Shown here piece after piece: positions 38,584 to 47,386 of a stretch of DNA of 51,282 bases. Numbering within the stretch: the first letter of the stretch is position 1; every line of letters starts with the position of its first letter. The stretch comes from Herbiconiux sp. (lineage in GTDB: Bacteria; Actinomycetota; Actinomycetes; Actinomycetales; Microbacteriaceae). A program made the position numbers and the translations under genes. The stretch lies in the NCBI RefSeq assembly GCF_023264855.1, contig NZ_JAHFUW010000034.1, positions 1 to 51,282 of the forward strand. Direction: 5' to 3'. The notes beneath the pieces are model-generated. The model saw only the letters and a list, made by a program, of their open reading frames with translations. It was not told the DNA's origin and did no database searches.

Positions 38584-39709
38584 AGTGGTCGAAGACCACG
38601 ATTCCGCAGACGTCGTCGTAGGTGGCGGAGCGGTCGCGAGCGAGGTCGAGCTCGTCGATCGCGTAGGTGCGGGTGAGGATGGGCGCGGGGTCGAGCAGGC
38701 CCCGCTCGAGCAAGCCGGCGTAGCGCTGCAGGTCGCTCTTCATGTGCACCTGCCCGTTCTGCGAGCTCAGGATGCGGCGGCTCTGTAGGGCCGTCTCCAC
38801 CTGGGGCAGGGGCAGGGTGGCGCCGCCGATCTCGAAACCGGTGAGCACCGTGCGGCCGCCACGGCGGGAGGACTGCACGGCGAAGCTCTGCGCCAGGGCG
38901 GGGCCCGCGGCCTCGAGCACGACGTCGGCGCCGCGACCGCCCGTGGCGGCGCGCACCGCGGCGAGCGCCGAGGCGGCACCCTCGGTGTCGCCCGCGGATC
39001 CCGGGTCGATCAGCACGTCGGCGCCGAGCTCGCCCGCGAGGGCGCGACGGCCGTCGTGCGGCTCGACCACGACGACGGTTCCGGCCCCGGCGAGCCGGGC
39101 GGCCTGCAGCATCCACAGGCCGAGGTGGCCGGCGCCCACGATGGCCACCGACTCGCCGGGCTGCACCCGGGCGACGTTGAACACCGAGCCGACGCCCGTG
39201 GTGATGCCGCAGCCGAGCATCGAGAGCACGTCGGAGGGCAGGTCGGACTCGATCGGGAACACCTGGTTGCCCGAGATCGACATGTACTGGGCGTAGCCGC
39301 CCACGCAGCCGGCGCAGGAGATCGGTGCGCCGTCGTCGCCCCGGGCGATGTCGGGGTAGATGCCGCCGAGGTCGAAGAGCTCGCCGCACTGCCAGGGCTC
39401 GCCGATGGCGCAGTAGTAGCACTGACCGCACTCGGGGGTGCCCGGTACCACCACGCGCTGGCCGACCCGGATGCCCTGCACCGCCGATCCGATCTCCACG
39501 ACCTCGCCGATCGAGGCGTGGCCGAGGATAGTGGGCGGGATCTTGTAGAGCAGCCCCTTCCAGTTCTTCACATCCGTGGAGCAGAACGGGCTGGCGTGGG
39601 TTTTCACCACCACGCGGCCGGGATCCAGGGGCAGCAGCTCGACCTCCTCGATCGAGAACGGCTGCTTGATGGTGCGCAGCACGCCCGCGGCACCCCGCCA
39701 GGTGTTCAT
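38582..39709 (-). CDS. zinc-dependent alcohol dehydrogenase (MDR superfamily)
   Basis: A 375-residue MDR enzyme. The catalytic-zinc Cys is in SPFCSTDVKNW, the structural zinc cluster is CGQCYYCAIGEPWQC and the nucleotide site is VAIVGAGHLGLW. As in the gene at 10001-11104, GHE is replaced by GHA (ILGHASIG). There is an extra CAGC pair before the substrate domain. The ATG at 39709 overlaps the SDR stop (39706-39709). It is last in a long minus-strand run and likely oxidises an alcohol intermediate of that pathway. Confidence 0.87.
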   Translation of the reverse strand: MNTWRGAAGVLRTIKQPFSIEEVELLPLDPGRVVVKTHASPFCSTDVKNWKGLLYKIPPTILGHASIGEVVEIGSAVQGIRVGQRVVVPGTPECGQCYYCAIGEPWQCGELFDLGGIYPDIARGDDGAPISCAGCVGGYAQYMSISGNQVFPIESDLPSDVLSMLGCGITTGVGSVFNVARVQPGESVAIVGAGHLGLWMLQAARLAGAGTVVVVEPHDGRRALAGELGADVLIDPGSAGDTEGAASALAAVRAATGGRGADVVLEAAGPALAQSFAVQSSRRGGRTVLTGFEIGGATLPLPQVETALQSRRILSSQNGQVHMKSDLQRYAGLLERGLLDPAPILTRTYAIDELDLARDRSATYDDVCGIVVFDH

Positions 39710-40524
39710 GCGGAGGCCCCGTCCACCGGGTACTTCACGAAGGCGTCCTCGATGGCCTGATGCCGCTCCTCCACGATGTTCCACCAGTCCGGATGCGTGA
39801 GCGCATACAGGTCGTCGTTGCGGATGGCCCGGGTCACGATCGCGCCCGCCTCGATCGGGTCGATCCAGCGGAGCCCTGCGGCCACCCCCTCGGAGATGTC
39901 GACGTCGGCGAGCGCCCCGGCGAGGCCCTCGGGCCGGTTGCGCAGGCTGTTCTTGATGTTCGTGCGCACGGTGCCGGGCGCGAGCAGGGTGACGTGCACC
40001 TTCGATCCGTCCTCCTCCAGCTCCAGCGCGAGCGACTCGGTGAGCGCCCGCACCCCGAACTTCGTGACGGAGTAGGCGCCGCCGCCGGCCATCGGCGCGA
40101 ACGAGGCCATCGATCCGGTGTTCACGATGTGCCCGCCCTCCTCATTGGCCTGCAGCAGCGGCAGGAAGGTCGTCACCCCGTGGATGACCCCCCAGAGGTT
40201 CACGTCGACCAGCCACTTCCAGTCGCTGAGGGAGAGCTCCGCCACGCGGGCGAGCGGGCCGACACCGGCGTTGTTCACCACGATGTCCACCCGGCCGAAG
40301 CGCTCCAGCACGGCGGCGGCGAGCGCCTCGACGCTCGCGGGGTCGGTGACGTCGACCCGGATGCCCACGGCCCCGATCTCGGCGGCGGTGGCGTCGAGCG
40401 CATCCTGCTGCACGTCGGCGATCACCACCTCGGCGCCCTCGGCGATGAGCTGCTCGGCGATGCCGCGGCCGATGCCGGAGGCCCCTCCGGTGACGACGGC
40501 GACGCGCCCGCTGATGCTGGTCAT
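39706..40524 (-). CDS. short-chain dehydrogenase/reductase
   Basis: A 272-residue SDR with cofactor motif TGGASGIG, NNAG, catalytic Ser in TGSMAS and YSVTK. The C-terminal part includes HPDWWNIVEERHQAI, an ending seen in SDRs of aromatic and alcohol metabolism. GAGGAG lies just upstream of the ATG. It is coupled to the zinc dehydrogenase by a 4-base overlap, so two dehydrogenase types serve one operon, perhaps on opposite stereoisomers or successive steps. Confidence 0.88.
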   Translation of the reverse strand: MTSISGRVAVVTGGASGIGRGIAEQLIAEGAEVVIADVQQDALDATAAEIGAVGIRVDVTDPASVEALAAAVLERFGRVDIVVNNAGVGPLARVAELSLSDWKWLVDVNLWGVIHGVTTFLPLLQANEEGGHIVNTGSMASFAPMAGGGAYSVTKFGVRALTESLALELEEDGSKVHVTLLAPGTVRTNIKNSLRNRPEGLAGALADVDISEGVAAGLRWIDPIEAGAIVTRAIRNDDLYALTHPDWWNIVEERHQAIEDAFVKYPVDGASA

Positions 40525-40549
40525 GAAGTGCTCCTCTTATAAGGGGGTA

Positions 40550-41932
40550 TCAATTGCCGAAGCCGAAGGTGCCGGCGGGGTCGTAGCGCTTGCGCACCCC
40601 GGCGAGCTTCGCGGCCGTGTCGGCGGGCCAGAGGCGCGCGAACACCTCGGGGCTCGGATGCCCCGCCCAGTTGTAGTTGATCTCGTCGTGTGAGTAGCCG
40701 GCCACCGCGTCGAACAGGGCCGGGCCGGCCACGGGCAGCGCCTGGTCGTTGAGGCCCGGGACGACGGCGGCGATCACGAGCAACGAGAACGCGGCGCCTC
40801 GCCCGCCGATGGCGTTGGGCGCCTTCGGGTCGCGGGCGACCGCGCCGCCGAGCAGCCGGGTCTCGACCGTGGCGAACGGCGACTCGGCCGATCCGCCCGC
40901 CTGCTCCAGGATGCGCTCCACGTAGTCCTGGTCGATGCGGTCGAGGAACTCGCCCCGCTCCCAGATCGGCAGCGGGCCGAACGGCTCGGCGTGGATCGAG
41001 CCGCACTCCGCGGTGGGCATGACGCCCACGCCGTCGAGGTACACCGGAGCCGCCTCCCGCAGCGGCGCCAGCAGCGCCTCGCCGCGCTCGGCGAGCTGCG
41101 CGGCATCCGCCCCCGTCTCCACGTAGGCGAAGCGCACGTGCGCGAGGGTGCGGCCGGCCAGCGGCTCGGGCACGCCTTCGGGCGGCAGGCGCAGGATGGC
41201 GATGGAGGTGTTGGCCGACTCGGGCAGCGTCTCGGCCCAGTCCAGCCAGGCGCGGTGCACCGTGTCGATGTGCTCCTGGGCGAAGAAGAGGCCGCCGCCG
41301 TAGATCTCGGGCAGGTCGAGCACCGCGAGGGTGAGCCGGGTCACGACACCCAGACCGACCTTGCCGCCCTTCAGCGCCCAGAACAGCTCGGGCTCACTCT
41401 CGGCCGAGGCCACCACCACGCTGCCGTCGCCGATCACCACCCGGAACGCGACAGCCCGGTCGGCGGCCCAGCCGAGCGTGCGGCTGAGCGGTCCCACGCC
41501 GCCGCCGAGCACGAGGCCCACGGCGCCGACGCTCGGCGACGATCCGGTCACCGCGGCGAGGCCGTGCTCGCCCAGGCGCGGCAGGATGTCCATCCAGCGT
41601 GCGCCCGCACCGATGGTGACGGTGAGGGCGGAGGCGTCGATGTCGATCGAGTCCAGCCGGCGGGTGTGGATGAGCACACCACCGTCGACCCCGCGGTAGG
41701 ATCCGTGGCCGGTGGCCTGCACCACCACTTCGAGGCCGTGCGCGGCGGCGAAGCGCACCGCCGTCTGCACGTCGGCCTCGTCCTGCGCCCCCACGACCAG
41801 GTCGGGCCGCATCGGCGAGAGCGAGTTGAAGCCGTCGATCTCGGCCTGGTAGCCCTCGTCGCCGCGCTCGAACAGCGGGCCGGAGAGGGCGGAACGGAAG
41901 GCGGTGAGGTCCGCCTCGGCGATCGGGGGCAT
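40550..41932 (-). CDS. FAD-dependent oxidase, berberine bridge enzyme (BBE) type
   Basis: A 460-residue flavoprotein with a PCMH FAD-binding domain and C-terminal BBE motif (YDPAGTFGFGN). The His that binds FAD covalently is present in QATGHGSYRG. The position of the second, cysteinyl link reads Ser in SSPSVGAVGLVLGGG, so a single covalent bond is expected. Family members oxidise alcohols, alkaloids or cannabinoids with oxygen. AAGGAG at 41938-41943 supports the ATG at 41932. It lies between the SDR and a VAO-type gene; substrate unknown. Confidence 0.87.
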   Translation of the reverse strand: MPPIAEADLTAFRSALSGPLFERGDEGYQAEIDGFNSLSPMRPDLVVGAQDEADVQTAVRFAAAHGLEVVVQATGHGSYRGVDGGVLIHTRRLDSIDIDASALTVTIGAGARWMDILPRLGEHGLAAVTGSSPSVGAVGLVLGGGVGPLSRTLGWAADRAVAFRVVIGDGSVVVASAESEPELFWALKGGKVGLGVVTRLTLAVLDLPEIYGGGLFFAQEHIDTVHRAWLDWAETLPESANTSIAILRLPPEGVPEPLAGRTLAHVRFAYVETGADAAQLAERGEALLAPLREAAPVYLDGVGVMPTAECGSIHAEPFGPLPIWERGEFLDRIDQDYVERILEQAGGSAESPFATVETRLLGGAVARDPKAPNAIGGRGAAFSLLVIAAVVPGLNDQALPVAGPALFDAVAGYSHDEINYNWAGHPSPEVFARLWPADTAAKLAGVRKRYDPAGTFGFGN

Positions 41933-41984
41933 CGTTGCTCCTTGGGGACGGCGTCGGATGGATGGGGCCGGGTGGGGTCGGGGC

Positions 41985-43550
41985 TCAGGGGGTGCGGCGG
42001 TTCGCGGGCCAGATGCCGTGCCGGCCCGGCGAGAGGATGCCCTCGGGATCGACGGCGTCCTTGATCCGCTCCACGAAGCGGCGGTAGGCGTGATCGCCGA
42101 AGGAGTACTCGGCCGAGGCCTCCTCCATGAAGTCGAGGTGGGCGCGGTACTCGCCGTAGCCGAGCTCACCCACCGCGCGGATCATCGTCTTCACGGTGGC
42201 GTAGGCGTTGCGGGTCGCCTCGTCGTCGGCGGTGTCGAAGCCGAAGCCGCTCACCACGAGGGCGCTCCGGTCGCTCGCCACGCAGATGCCCGCGAGGAAA
42301 CTCGCTCCCGTGTCGCGGGTCACGATCTGCTCGAGCGTGTCCACCACGGCGCGCATCTCCGAGCCCACCAGCGGCACGGCGGGCGAGAAGCCCACGTGCC
42401 CGAAGTCGGGCGGCATCGACTCGAGCATGTCGAGGTTCGGGATGCCGGCCTGCACCTTGTCGGCGAAGTGTTCGATCTGGTCCCACTCGTCGCGCAGGAA
42501 GGTGCGGTGGTGGTCGATCCGGGCGCCCTCGATGGCCGACCAGGCCTCACGGATCTTCTCGACCTGCCGGGCCACCACCACCTCGTCGCCCCAGACCGCC
42601 GTGCGCATGCCCCAGCGGCCGACGCCCGAGACGTCGGCGAGCTCGTCGAGCTGCTCGGGGCCGAGGGTGCCGCCCGCCTGCATCTGCCCGAGCAGCTCGG
42701 GGAAGTGCGAGGCGAGGGTGAGCGTGTTCTGCATCACGGGCACCCCGCGGATGACGCCGTCCAGGCGGAGCTCCCGCAGGATGTCGATGGCCTGCTCGAG
42801 CTGGTGGTCGCGCGGCACGGTGAGGAAGAGAGGTGCGTAGGCCTCGGGCTTGCGCATCAGCCAGTAGCCCATCGAGGTGACGATGCCGAAGGTCGACTGC
42901 ACGAACAGCGGGTCGAGCACCGGCCCGAGGCCGCGCTTGTAGGCGTGCCAGGCCTTGGAGTTCGGAATGCCGCCCATGCCGGTGCGCAGCAGCGAGCCGT
43001 CGGCGAGCACCACCTCCATGCCGGTAGGGGCCTGGAAGTCGGTGCCGAGCGGCAGGTAGGTGACACCGCTGTCGAGCGAGTTGCCGACGACGGAGCCCCA
43101 GCCGAGGTCGGGCACCGAGACCAGCAGGTCGTCGTGACCGGCCTCGGCGATGGCCGCGTGCAGATCCATCCAGCTCACGCCGGGCTCCACCACGGCGTAG
43201 GCCAGCTGGGCGTTGATCTCGAGCACCCGGTTCATCCGGCGCAGGCTCACCAGAACGGATCCGGCCACCCGCGGGGAGGGGCCGCCGTAGCCGTTGTTGC
43301 GGCCCTGCGACGAGACCCAGAGCGGCACGCCGAGCTCGGCCGCGATGCGCACCACGGCCTGCACCTCTTCGGTGCTCGCGGGGTAGAGCACGGCGGAGGA
43401 GTCGTAGGTGCGGTCGCCCTTGATCCAGTACGGATCGGCGTACTCGTCGCGGCCGGCGCGGTCGGTGACGACGGCCTCGTCGCCGAGCTCCTCGCGGAAG
43501 CGGCTCACCGCTTCGTCGCTCAGCACATAGGGGGTGGCATCCGGGGTCAT
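41985..43550 (-). CDS. vanillyl-alcohol-oxidase-family flavoenzyme (VAO-2), paralogue without covalent-flavin His
   Basis: A 521-residue paralogue of VAO-1, alignable end to end. The same residues are kept: Tyr88 in GRNNGYGG, Asp148 in VPDLGWGS and the Tyr-Arg pair in GEYRAHLDFM. The flavin-link position again reads Ser-Ala (SDRSALV). It ends LSPGRHGIWP. The ATG at 43550 overlaps the upstream stop (43547-43550). Two copies on opposite strands, 4 kb apart, suggest two related phenolic substrates or successive oxidations. Confidence 0.85.
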   Translation of the reverse strand: MTPDATPYVLSDEAVSRFREELGDEAVVTDRAGRDEYADPYWIKGDRTYDSSAVLYPASTEEVQAVVRIAAELGVPLWVSSQGRNNGYGGPSPRVAGSVLVSLRRMNRVLEINAQLAYAVVEPGVSWMDLHAAIAEAGHDDLLVSVPDLGWGSVVGNSLDSGVTYLPLGTDFQAPTGMEVVLADGSLLRTGMGGIPNSKAWHAYKRGLGPVLDPLFVQSTFGIVTSMGYWLMRKPEAYAPLFLTVPRDHQLEQAIDILRELRLDGVIRGVPVMQNTLTLASHFPELLGQMQAGGTLGPEQLDELADVSGVGRWGMRTAVWGDEVVVARQVEKIREAWSAIEGARIDHHRTFLRDEWDQIEHFADKVQAGIPNLDMLESMPPDFGHVGFSPAVPLVGSEMRAVVDTLEQIVTRDTGASFLAGICVASDRSALVVSGFGFDTADDEATRNAYATVKTMIRAVGELGYGEYRAHLDFMEEASAEYSFGDHAYRRFVERIKDAVDPEGILSPGRHGIWPANRRTP

Positions 43551-44302
43551 GAGAGCTTCCTCGCTTCGTCGACGAGCAGCGGCGCCGCCTCGAAGACGCC
43601 GTGGATGCCCAGGGTGGCGGCGATCTCCATCACCTCGACGATCTCGGCGGCGGAGGCGCCGTAGCGCACCGCGTTCTCGATGTGCAGGCGGAGACCCGAG
43701 GTGTAGAGGTGGGTGGCGGCGGTGTCGAAGGCGATGTACATGAACTCCTTCACCTTCGGCTCGAGCGGCCCGCTCACCCACGGCACCGAGGAGAACTCGG
43801 TGTAAGCGTCGAAGAACTCGGGGGCGAGCTCGAGGATCTCGTCCCAGAACGCGTGCCAGTAGCCGCGCTTCTCGGTGAACTCCGCCTTGAGCTTCTCCTG
43901 GTAGCCGTCGAGGGCGGCGGCCTCGGTGCGCAGCCCCTCCTGCTCGAGCACGTCGACGAGGATGGGCACGCCGATGTTCATCGAGTGGATGCCGAGGGTG
44001 GCGCAGCACTCCAGCACCTCCATCACCTCGGCGGGGGTGGCGCCGGCCTGCAGGGCCCGACGGATGTGGCCGCGCACGGGAGGCAGGTACAGGTGGGTGG
44101 AGTTCGCGGCCACGGCGAGGCGCACGAAGTGCTGCACCTTCTCGGGCAGCGCGCCCACCTTCGCCGGCACCGCGGCGAGCTTGGAGTAGGCGGCCAGGAA
44201 CTCGGGGTCCAGGTCGAGCACGGCCTGGGTGCCGCCGTCCCACTCGCCGTGGGCGGCTTCGTACTCGCGGCGGATCTCGGCCTTGCGGGCGTCGTCGGTC
44301 AT
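43547..44302 (-). CDS. carboxymuconolactone decarboxylase-family protein with two CMD domains
   Basis: A 251-residue protein with two CMD repeats: residues about 40-115 (EVLECCATLGIHSMNIG) and about 155-240 (EVMEIAATLGIHGVFEA). CMD proteins include PcaC and AhpD-type peroxidase partners. The first repeat has adjacent Cys residues, but no CxxC pair as in AhpD, so a redox role is unlikely. The start at ATG 44302 overlaps the upstream dehydrogenase stop. The duplication gives in one chain what PcaC forms as a dimer. Confidence 0.85.
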   Translation of the reverse strand: MTDDARKAEIRREYEAAHGEWDGGTQAVLDLDPEFLAAYSKLAAVPAKVGALPEKVQHFVRLAVAANSTHLYLPPVRGHIRRALQAGATPAEVMEVLECCATLGIHSMNIGVPILVDVLEQEGLRTEAAALDGYQEKLKAEFTEKRGYWHAFWDEILELAPEFFDAYTEFSSVPWVSGPLEPKVKEFMYIAFDTAATHLYTSGLRLHIENAVRYGASAAEIVEVMEIAATLGIHGVFEAAPLLVDEARKLS

Positions 44303-45195
44303 TCCGCGCTCCCCTCCTTCTCCTGAGCGCGCAGCCAGCGCGCCACCTCGGTGTGGTCGGCCGCGGGGCCGAGATCCTCGCTCGCGGTGCTCCAGTGCGC
44401 CACGGCCTGGTCGCTCAGGGTGTGCGGCACGCCCAGGCTCTCGGCGAGGCCGGTGGCGATGCGCATGTCCTTCAGCATGAGGCTCAGGCCGAAGCCGGAG
44501 TCGTAGGTCTCTCCCACGATGAAGTTCGGCCACTTGAGCTGCGTCGAGCCGCTCCGGCCGCTGGAGGTGTTGATGGCGTCGAGCATCACGGTGGGGTCCA
44601 GGCCGAACTCGATGCCGGTGAGCATCGCCTCGCTGGTGACCCAGAGGTGCGCGGCCGACATCAGGTTGTTGATGGCCTTCAGCGCGTGGCCGGCCCCGAT
44701 CGGGCCCACCAGCGCGGGCTTGCCGAGCACCTCGAGCACCCCGCGGGCCTCGTCGAGGTCGCTCTCTGCGCCGCCCACCATGATGGTGAGCGTGCCGGCG
44801 ACGGCTCCCTTGACGCCGCCGGAGACCGGCGCGTCGATCAGCCGCGATCCGGCTGCCTGCACGACCTCGGCCAACGCCCGGGTGCGCAGCGGCTCCGACG
44901 AGCTCATGTCCACGAACAGCGTGCCCGGGCGGGCCTGGGCGAGAACGCCGCTCTCGCCCGTGAGCACCGCCTCGACGATCGCGGAGTTCGGCAGCATCAG
45001 GATGACCAGGTCGGCCTCGGCCACCACGGCACCCGCGGAGTCGGCGGTCTCGCCGCCGGCCGCCTCGAGGCGCTCGCGCGCCGCGGGGGCGAGATCGAAG
45101 CCGCGCACCGGATAGCCGGCCGCCACCAGGCGCTCCGACATCGGGCTGCCCATGTTGCCAAGGCCCACGAAGGCCACGGTCATCGCGTCGCTCAC
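44299..45195 (-). CDS. 3-hydroxyisobutyrate dehydrogenase-like oxidoreductase
   Basis: A 298-residue beta-hydroxyacid dehydrogenase: FVGLGNMGSPMSERL, substrate loop DAPVSGGVKGA and catalytic Lys in GHALKAINNLMS are all canonical. It should oxidise a 3-hydroxyacid with NAD(P). GTG at 45195 was chosen because it overlaps the upstream stop (GTGA) and AAGGAGG lies about 10 bases before; ATG at 45183 is the alternative. A second member of the family is two genes upstream. Confidence 0.88.
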   Translation of the reverse strand: MSDAMTVAFVGLGNMGSPMSERLVAAGYPVRGFDLAPAARERLEAAGGETADSAGAVVAEADLVILMLPNSAIVEAVLTGESGVLAQARPGTLFVDMSSSEPLRTRALAEVVQAAGSRLIDAPVSGGVKGAVAGTLTIMVGGAESDLDEARGVLEVLGKPALVGPIGAGHALKAINNLMSAAHLWVTSEAMLTGIEFGLDPTVMLDAINTSSGRSGSTQLKWPNFIVGETYDSGFGLSLMLKDMRIATGLAESLGVPHTLSDQAVAHWSTASEDLGPAADHTEVARWLRAQEKEGSAE

Positions 45196-45614
45196 AGTTC
45201 GCCGGCCTCCTTCATCTCGGTGATCTTGGCCTCCGCCACCCGGAACGACTCCAGCGCAGCGGGCACGCCCACGTACACGGCGGTCTGCATCAGCGTGGAC
45301 TGGATCTCGGGAATGGTCACGCCGTTGCGGATGGCGCCGCGCACGTGCACGCCGAGTTCGTGCGAACGGTTGAGGGCGGTGAGCATCACCAGGTTGAGCA
45401 GGCTCCGGGTGCGGCGGTCGATGCCGTCGTCGGTCCACACCGCGCCCCAGCAGTACTCGGTCACGAGCTCCTGGATGGGGCGGGAGAACTCGGTCACCTG
45501 GCCGAGCGAGCGGTCGACGTGCTCGGCCCCGAGCACCTCGCGGCGCACCGCGAGGCCCGCCTCGTAGGTCTCGCGGCGCGTGTCGTCGCGCGTCGTCTTC
45601 TCCTGGTCGGTCAT
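45192..45614 (-). CDS. carboxymuconolactone decarboxylase-family protein (PcaC-like)
   Basis: A 140-residue single-domain CMD protein: TEYCWGAVWTDDGIDRRTRSLLNLVMLTALNR and GVTIPEIQSTLMQTAVYVGVPAA closely follow PcaC layout, including the Arg and Glu of the usual motif. PcaC decarboxylates gamma-carboxymuconolactone in the protocatechuate pathway, but no other pca gene is visible, so another ring-cleavage product is possible. ATG at 45614, 4 bases after the upstream gene. Confidence 0.85.
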   Translation of the reverse strand: MTDQEKTTRDDTRRETYEAGLAVRREVLGAEHVDRSLGQVTEFSRPIQELVTEYCWGAVWTDDGIDRRTRSLLNLVMLTALNRSHELGVHVRGAIRNGVTIPEIQSTLMQTAVYVGVPAALESFRVAEAKITEMKEAGEL

Positions 45615-45618
45615 GGTC

Positions 45619-46554
45619 TCAGTCCTTCGTGTCGGTGGGTCGTGCCGCGCCGTCGCCGGCCGGATCGGGATCGTGCAGGCGCACATGGCCCGAGACGTCC
45701 CCGATCGCATCGACGACGGTGTTGCTGATCTGGTCGGCGTAGCCGAGTGCCTGGGCGAGTCCGAAGCTCGCCAGCGGGCCCGAGGAGTTGGGCGAGGCGA
45801 CCCCGAGCTCGTGCAGGTGGTCGACGTAGAGCACCACGTCCTTCATCATGAGCGCGTTGGTGAGGCCGCCCTTGAGGTAGTCGCCCGTGATGATCTTGGG
45901 AAAGCGGTTGAGGGTGGCGAAGTTCACGCCCGAGCTGGCGTTCAGCACGTCCAGCACCGTGGCGAGGTCGAGCCCCGCCTTCTTGGCCGCCACCATCACC
46001 TCGGCCGTGGCCGAGAGGGCGATGGCGTTGAGGAAGTTGTTGAGCAGCTTCGTGCTGTGCCCCGCCCCGGAGGCGCCCATGTGGAACACCTTCGTGGCGA
46101 AGTGCGCGAGCACGGGCTGCACCCGTTCCAGCGCCGCCGCGTCGCCGCCCACCATGAGAGTGAGCGCCCCCTTCTCGGCCGCGGCCGCGCCGCCCGAGAT
46201 GCCGGCGTCGAGGTAGGCGATGCCCTGTTCGGCGAGCCGCTCGTGGATGCGCTGGGTCGAGGAGGGGGCGGCGGTGCTGAGGTCGACGACGACGGATCCG
46301 GATGCGAGGGAGGAGAGGAACGCCGCATCCTGCAGCACCACCTTCTCCACCACCTTGCTGTCGGGCAGCGACAGGAAGACGACGTCGCTCTGCGCCGCCA
46401 CCTCCGCCGACGAGCCCAGCGGGATCGCGCCGGCGGACTCCACCGCGGCACGCTGCATGTCGAAGCCGTGCACCTCGACGCCCGCGTCGACGATGCAGCG
46501 GGTCATCCGGCCGCCCATGTTGCCGAGGCCGATGAAGCCGATCCGATCGGTCAT
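45619..46554 (-). CDS. 3-hydroxyisobutyrate dehydrogenase-like oxidoreductase
   Basis: A 311-residue beta-hydroxyacid dehydrogenase: FIGLGNMGGRMTR, substrate loop DAGISGGAAAAEKG and catalytic Lys in GHSTKLLNNFLN. Paralogue of the gene at 44299-45195, with a charged C-terminal tail. It starts one base after the MBL-fold gene stop. Two such enzymes in one operon suggest two hydroxyacid steps or a broad substrate range. Confidence 0.87.
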   Translation of the reverse strand: MTDRIGFIGLGNMGGRMTRCIVDAGVEVHGFDMQRAAVESAGAIPLGSSAEVAAQSDVVFLSLPDSKVVEKVVLQDAAFLSSLASGSVVVDLSTAAPSSTQRIHERLAEQGIAYLDAGISGGAAAAEKGALTLMVGGDAAALERVQPVLAHFATKVFHMGASGAGHSTKLLNNFLNAIALSATAEVMVAAKKAGLDLATVLDVLNASSGVNFATLNRFPKIITGDYLKGGLTNALMMKDVVLYVDHLHELGVASPNSSGPLASFGLAQALGYADQISNTVVDAIGDVSGHVRLHDPDPAGDGAARPTDTKD

Positions 46555-46555
46555 G

Positions 46556-47386
46556 TCAGGTGTCCTTCCCAGGCGAGCCGATGGTGGCGGCGATCCCGGC
46601 GAGCGGGCCGTCCTGCACCGGGGTGAAGCGATTGAGGGTGTCGGGGTCGTGGCCGCAGACGAGGTGTTCGACCCCGCCGGCCAGCAGTTCGTGGATGCGG
46701 TCGAAGCCCGCGTACATCTTCGGCAGGTCGGCCACGAAGGCGAACGGCATGTCGTCCTCGAGCTCCTCGTAGTAGTGCACGGCGTCGGAGGCGAGCAGCA
46801 CGCGGCCCTCGGCGGTGTCGATCAGGGCGATGGCCTGGCCCGGGGTGTGGCCTCCCACCTCGAGCAGTTCGATGCCCGGCGCCACCTCGTAGCGGCCGGA
46901 GAAGGCGGTGACCCGGCCCTCGTCCAGCGCCGCGCGCAGGGCGTCGATCTCCTCCGGTTCGGTCGACCAGCGGAACTGCCGGCGCGTGCCCATCTGCGAG
47001 AGCCAGAAGTCCAGCTCGGCCTGAGCGATCACGATCCGCGCGTTCGGGAACGCGGCCAGGTTCCCGATGTGGTCGTAGTGCGCGTGGGTGACCACGAGGG
47101 TGTGCTCGGCCTGCATGTCGATGCCGAGCGCGGCGTAGATGTCGGCGATCCGGGCCACGAAGCTGCGGTTGCGGTTGGCCCCGCCCTGCTCGGAGAACCC
47201 GGTGTCGAACAGCACGGTGCGCTCGGCGTTGCGGGCCAGCCAGACGAAGTAGTCCATGTCGATGGGGCCGTCGGGCTCGCCGTGCAGGTGGTAGTTGAGG
47301 TACACCTCGGCGCGGTGGCCGTGCCGAGTGCCGTACTTCACGATGGTGAACTCGTACGGGTCGTCCATTCCGGCATCCTCGCTCAT
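46556..47386 (-). CDS. MBL-fold metallohydrolase (lactonase-like)
   Basis: A 276-residue enzyme with the di-zinc motif THAHYDHIGN, an Asp ligand in LLASDAVHY and a final His in VCGHDPDT. The N-terminal part (VLFDTGFSEQGG) fits the AHL-lactonase/quorum-quenching-like group. In a catabolic operon it may open a lactone, possibly the product of the CMD-family proteins (inference). The start at 47386 overlaps the upstream stop (47383-47386). A different MBL-fold enzyme is at 20331-21254. Confidence 0.87.
   Translation of the reverse strand: MSEDAGMDDPYEFTIVKYGTRHGHRAEVYLNYHLHGEPDGPIDMDYFVWLARNAERTVLFDTGFSEQGGANRNRSFVARIADIYAALGIDMQAEHTLVVTHAHYDHIGNLAAFPNARIVIAQAELDFWLSQMGTRRQFRWSTEPEEIDALRAALDEGRVTAFSGRYEVAPGIELLEVGGHTPGQAIALIDTAEGRVLLASDAVHYYEELEDDMPFAFVADLPKMYAGFDRIHELLAGGVEHLVCGHDPDTLNRFTPVQDGPLAGIAATIGSPGKDT

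Noticed and set aside
43547-45614. Complete protocatechuate (pca) pathway
   Set aside because: Only CMD-family proteins are present; no protocatechuate dioxygenase, PcaB or PcaD is visible in the window.
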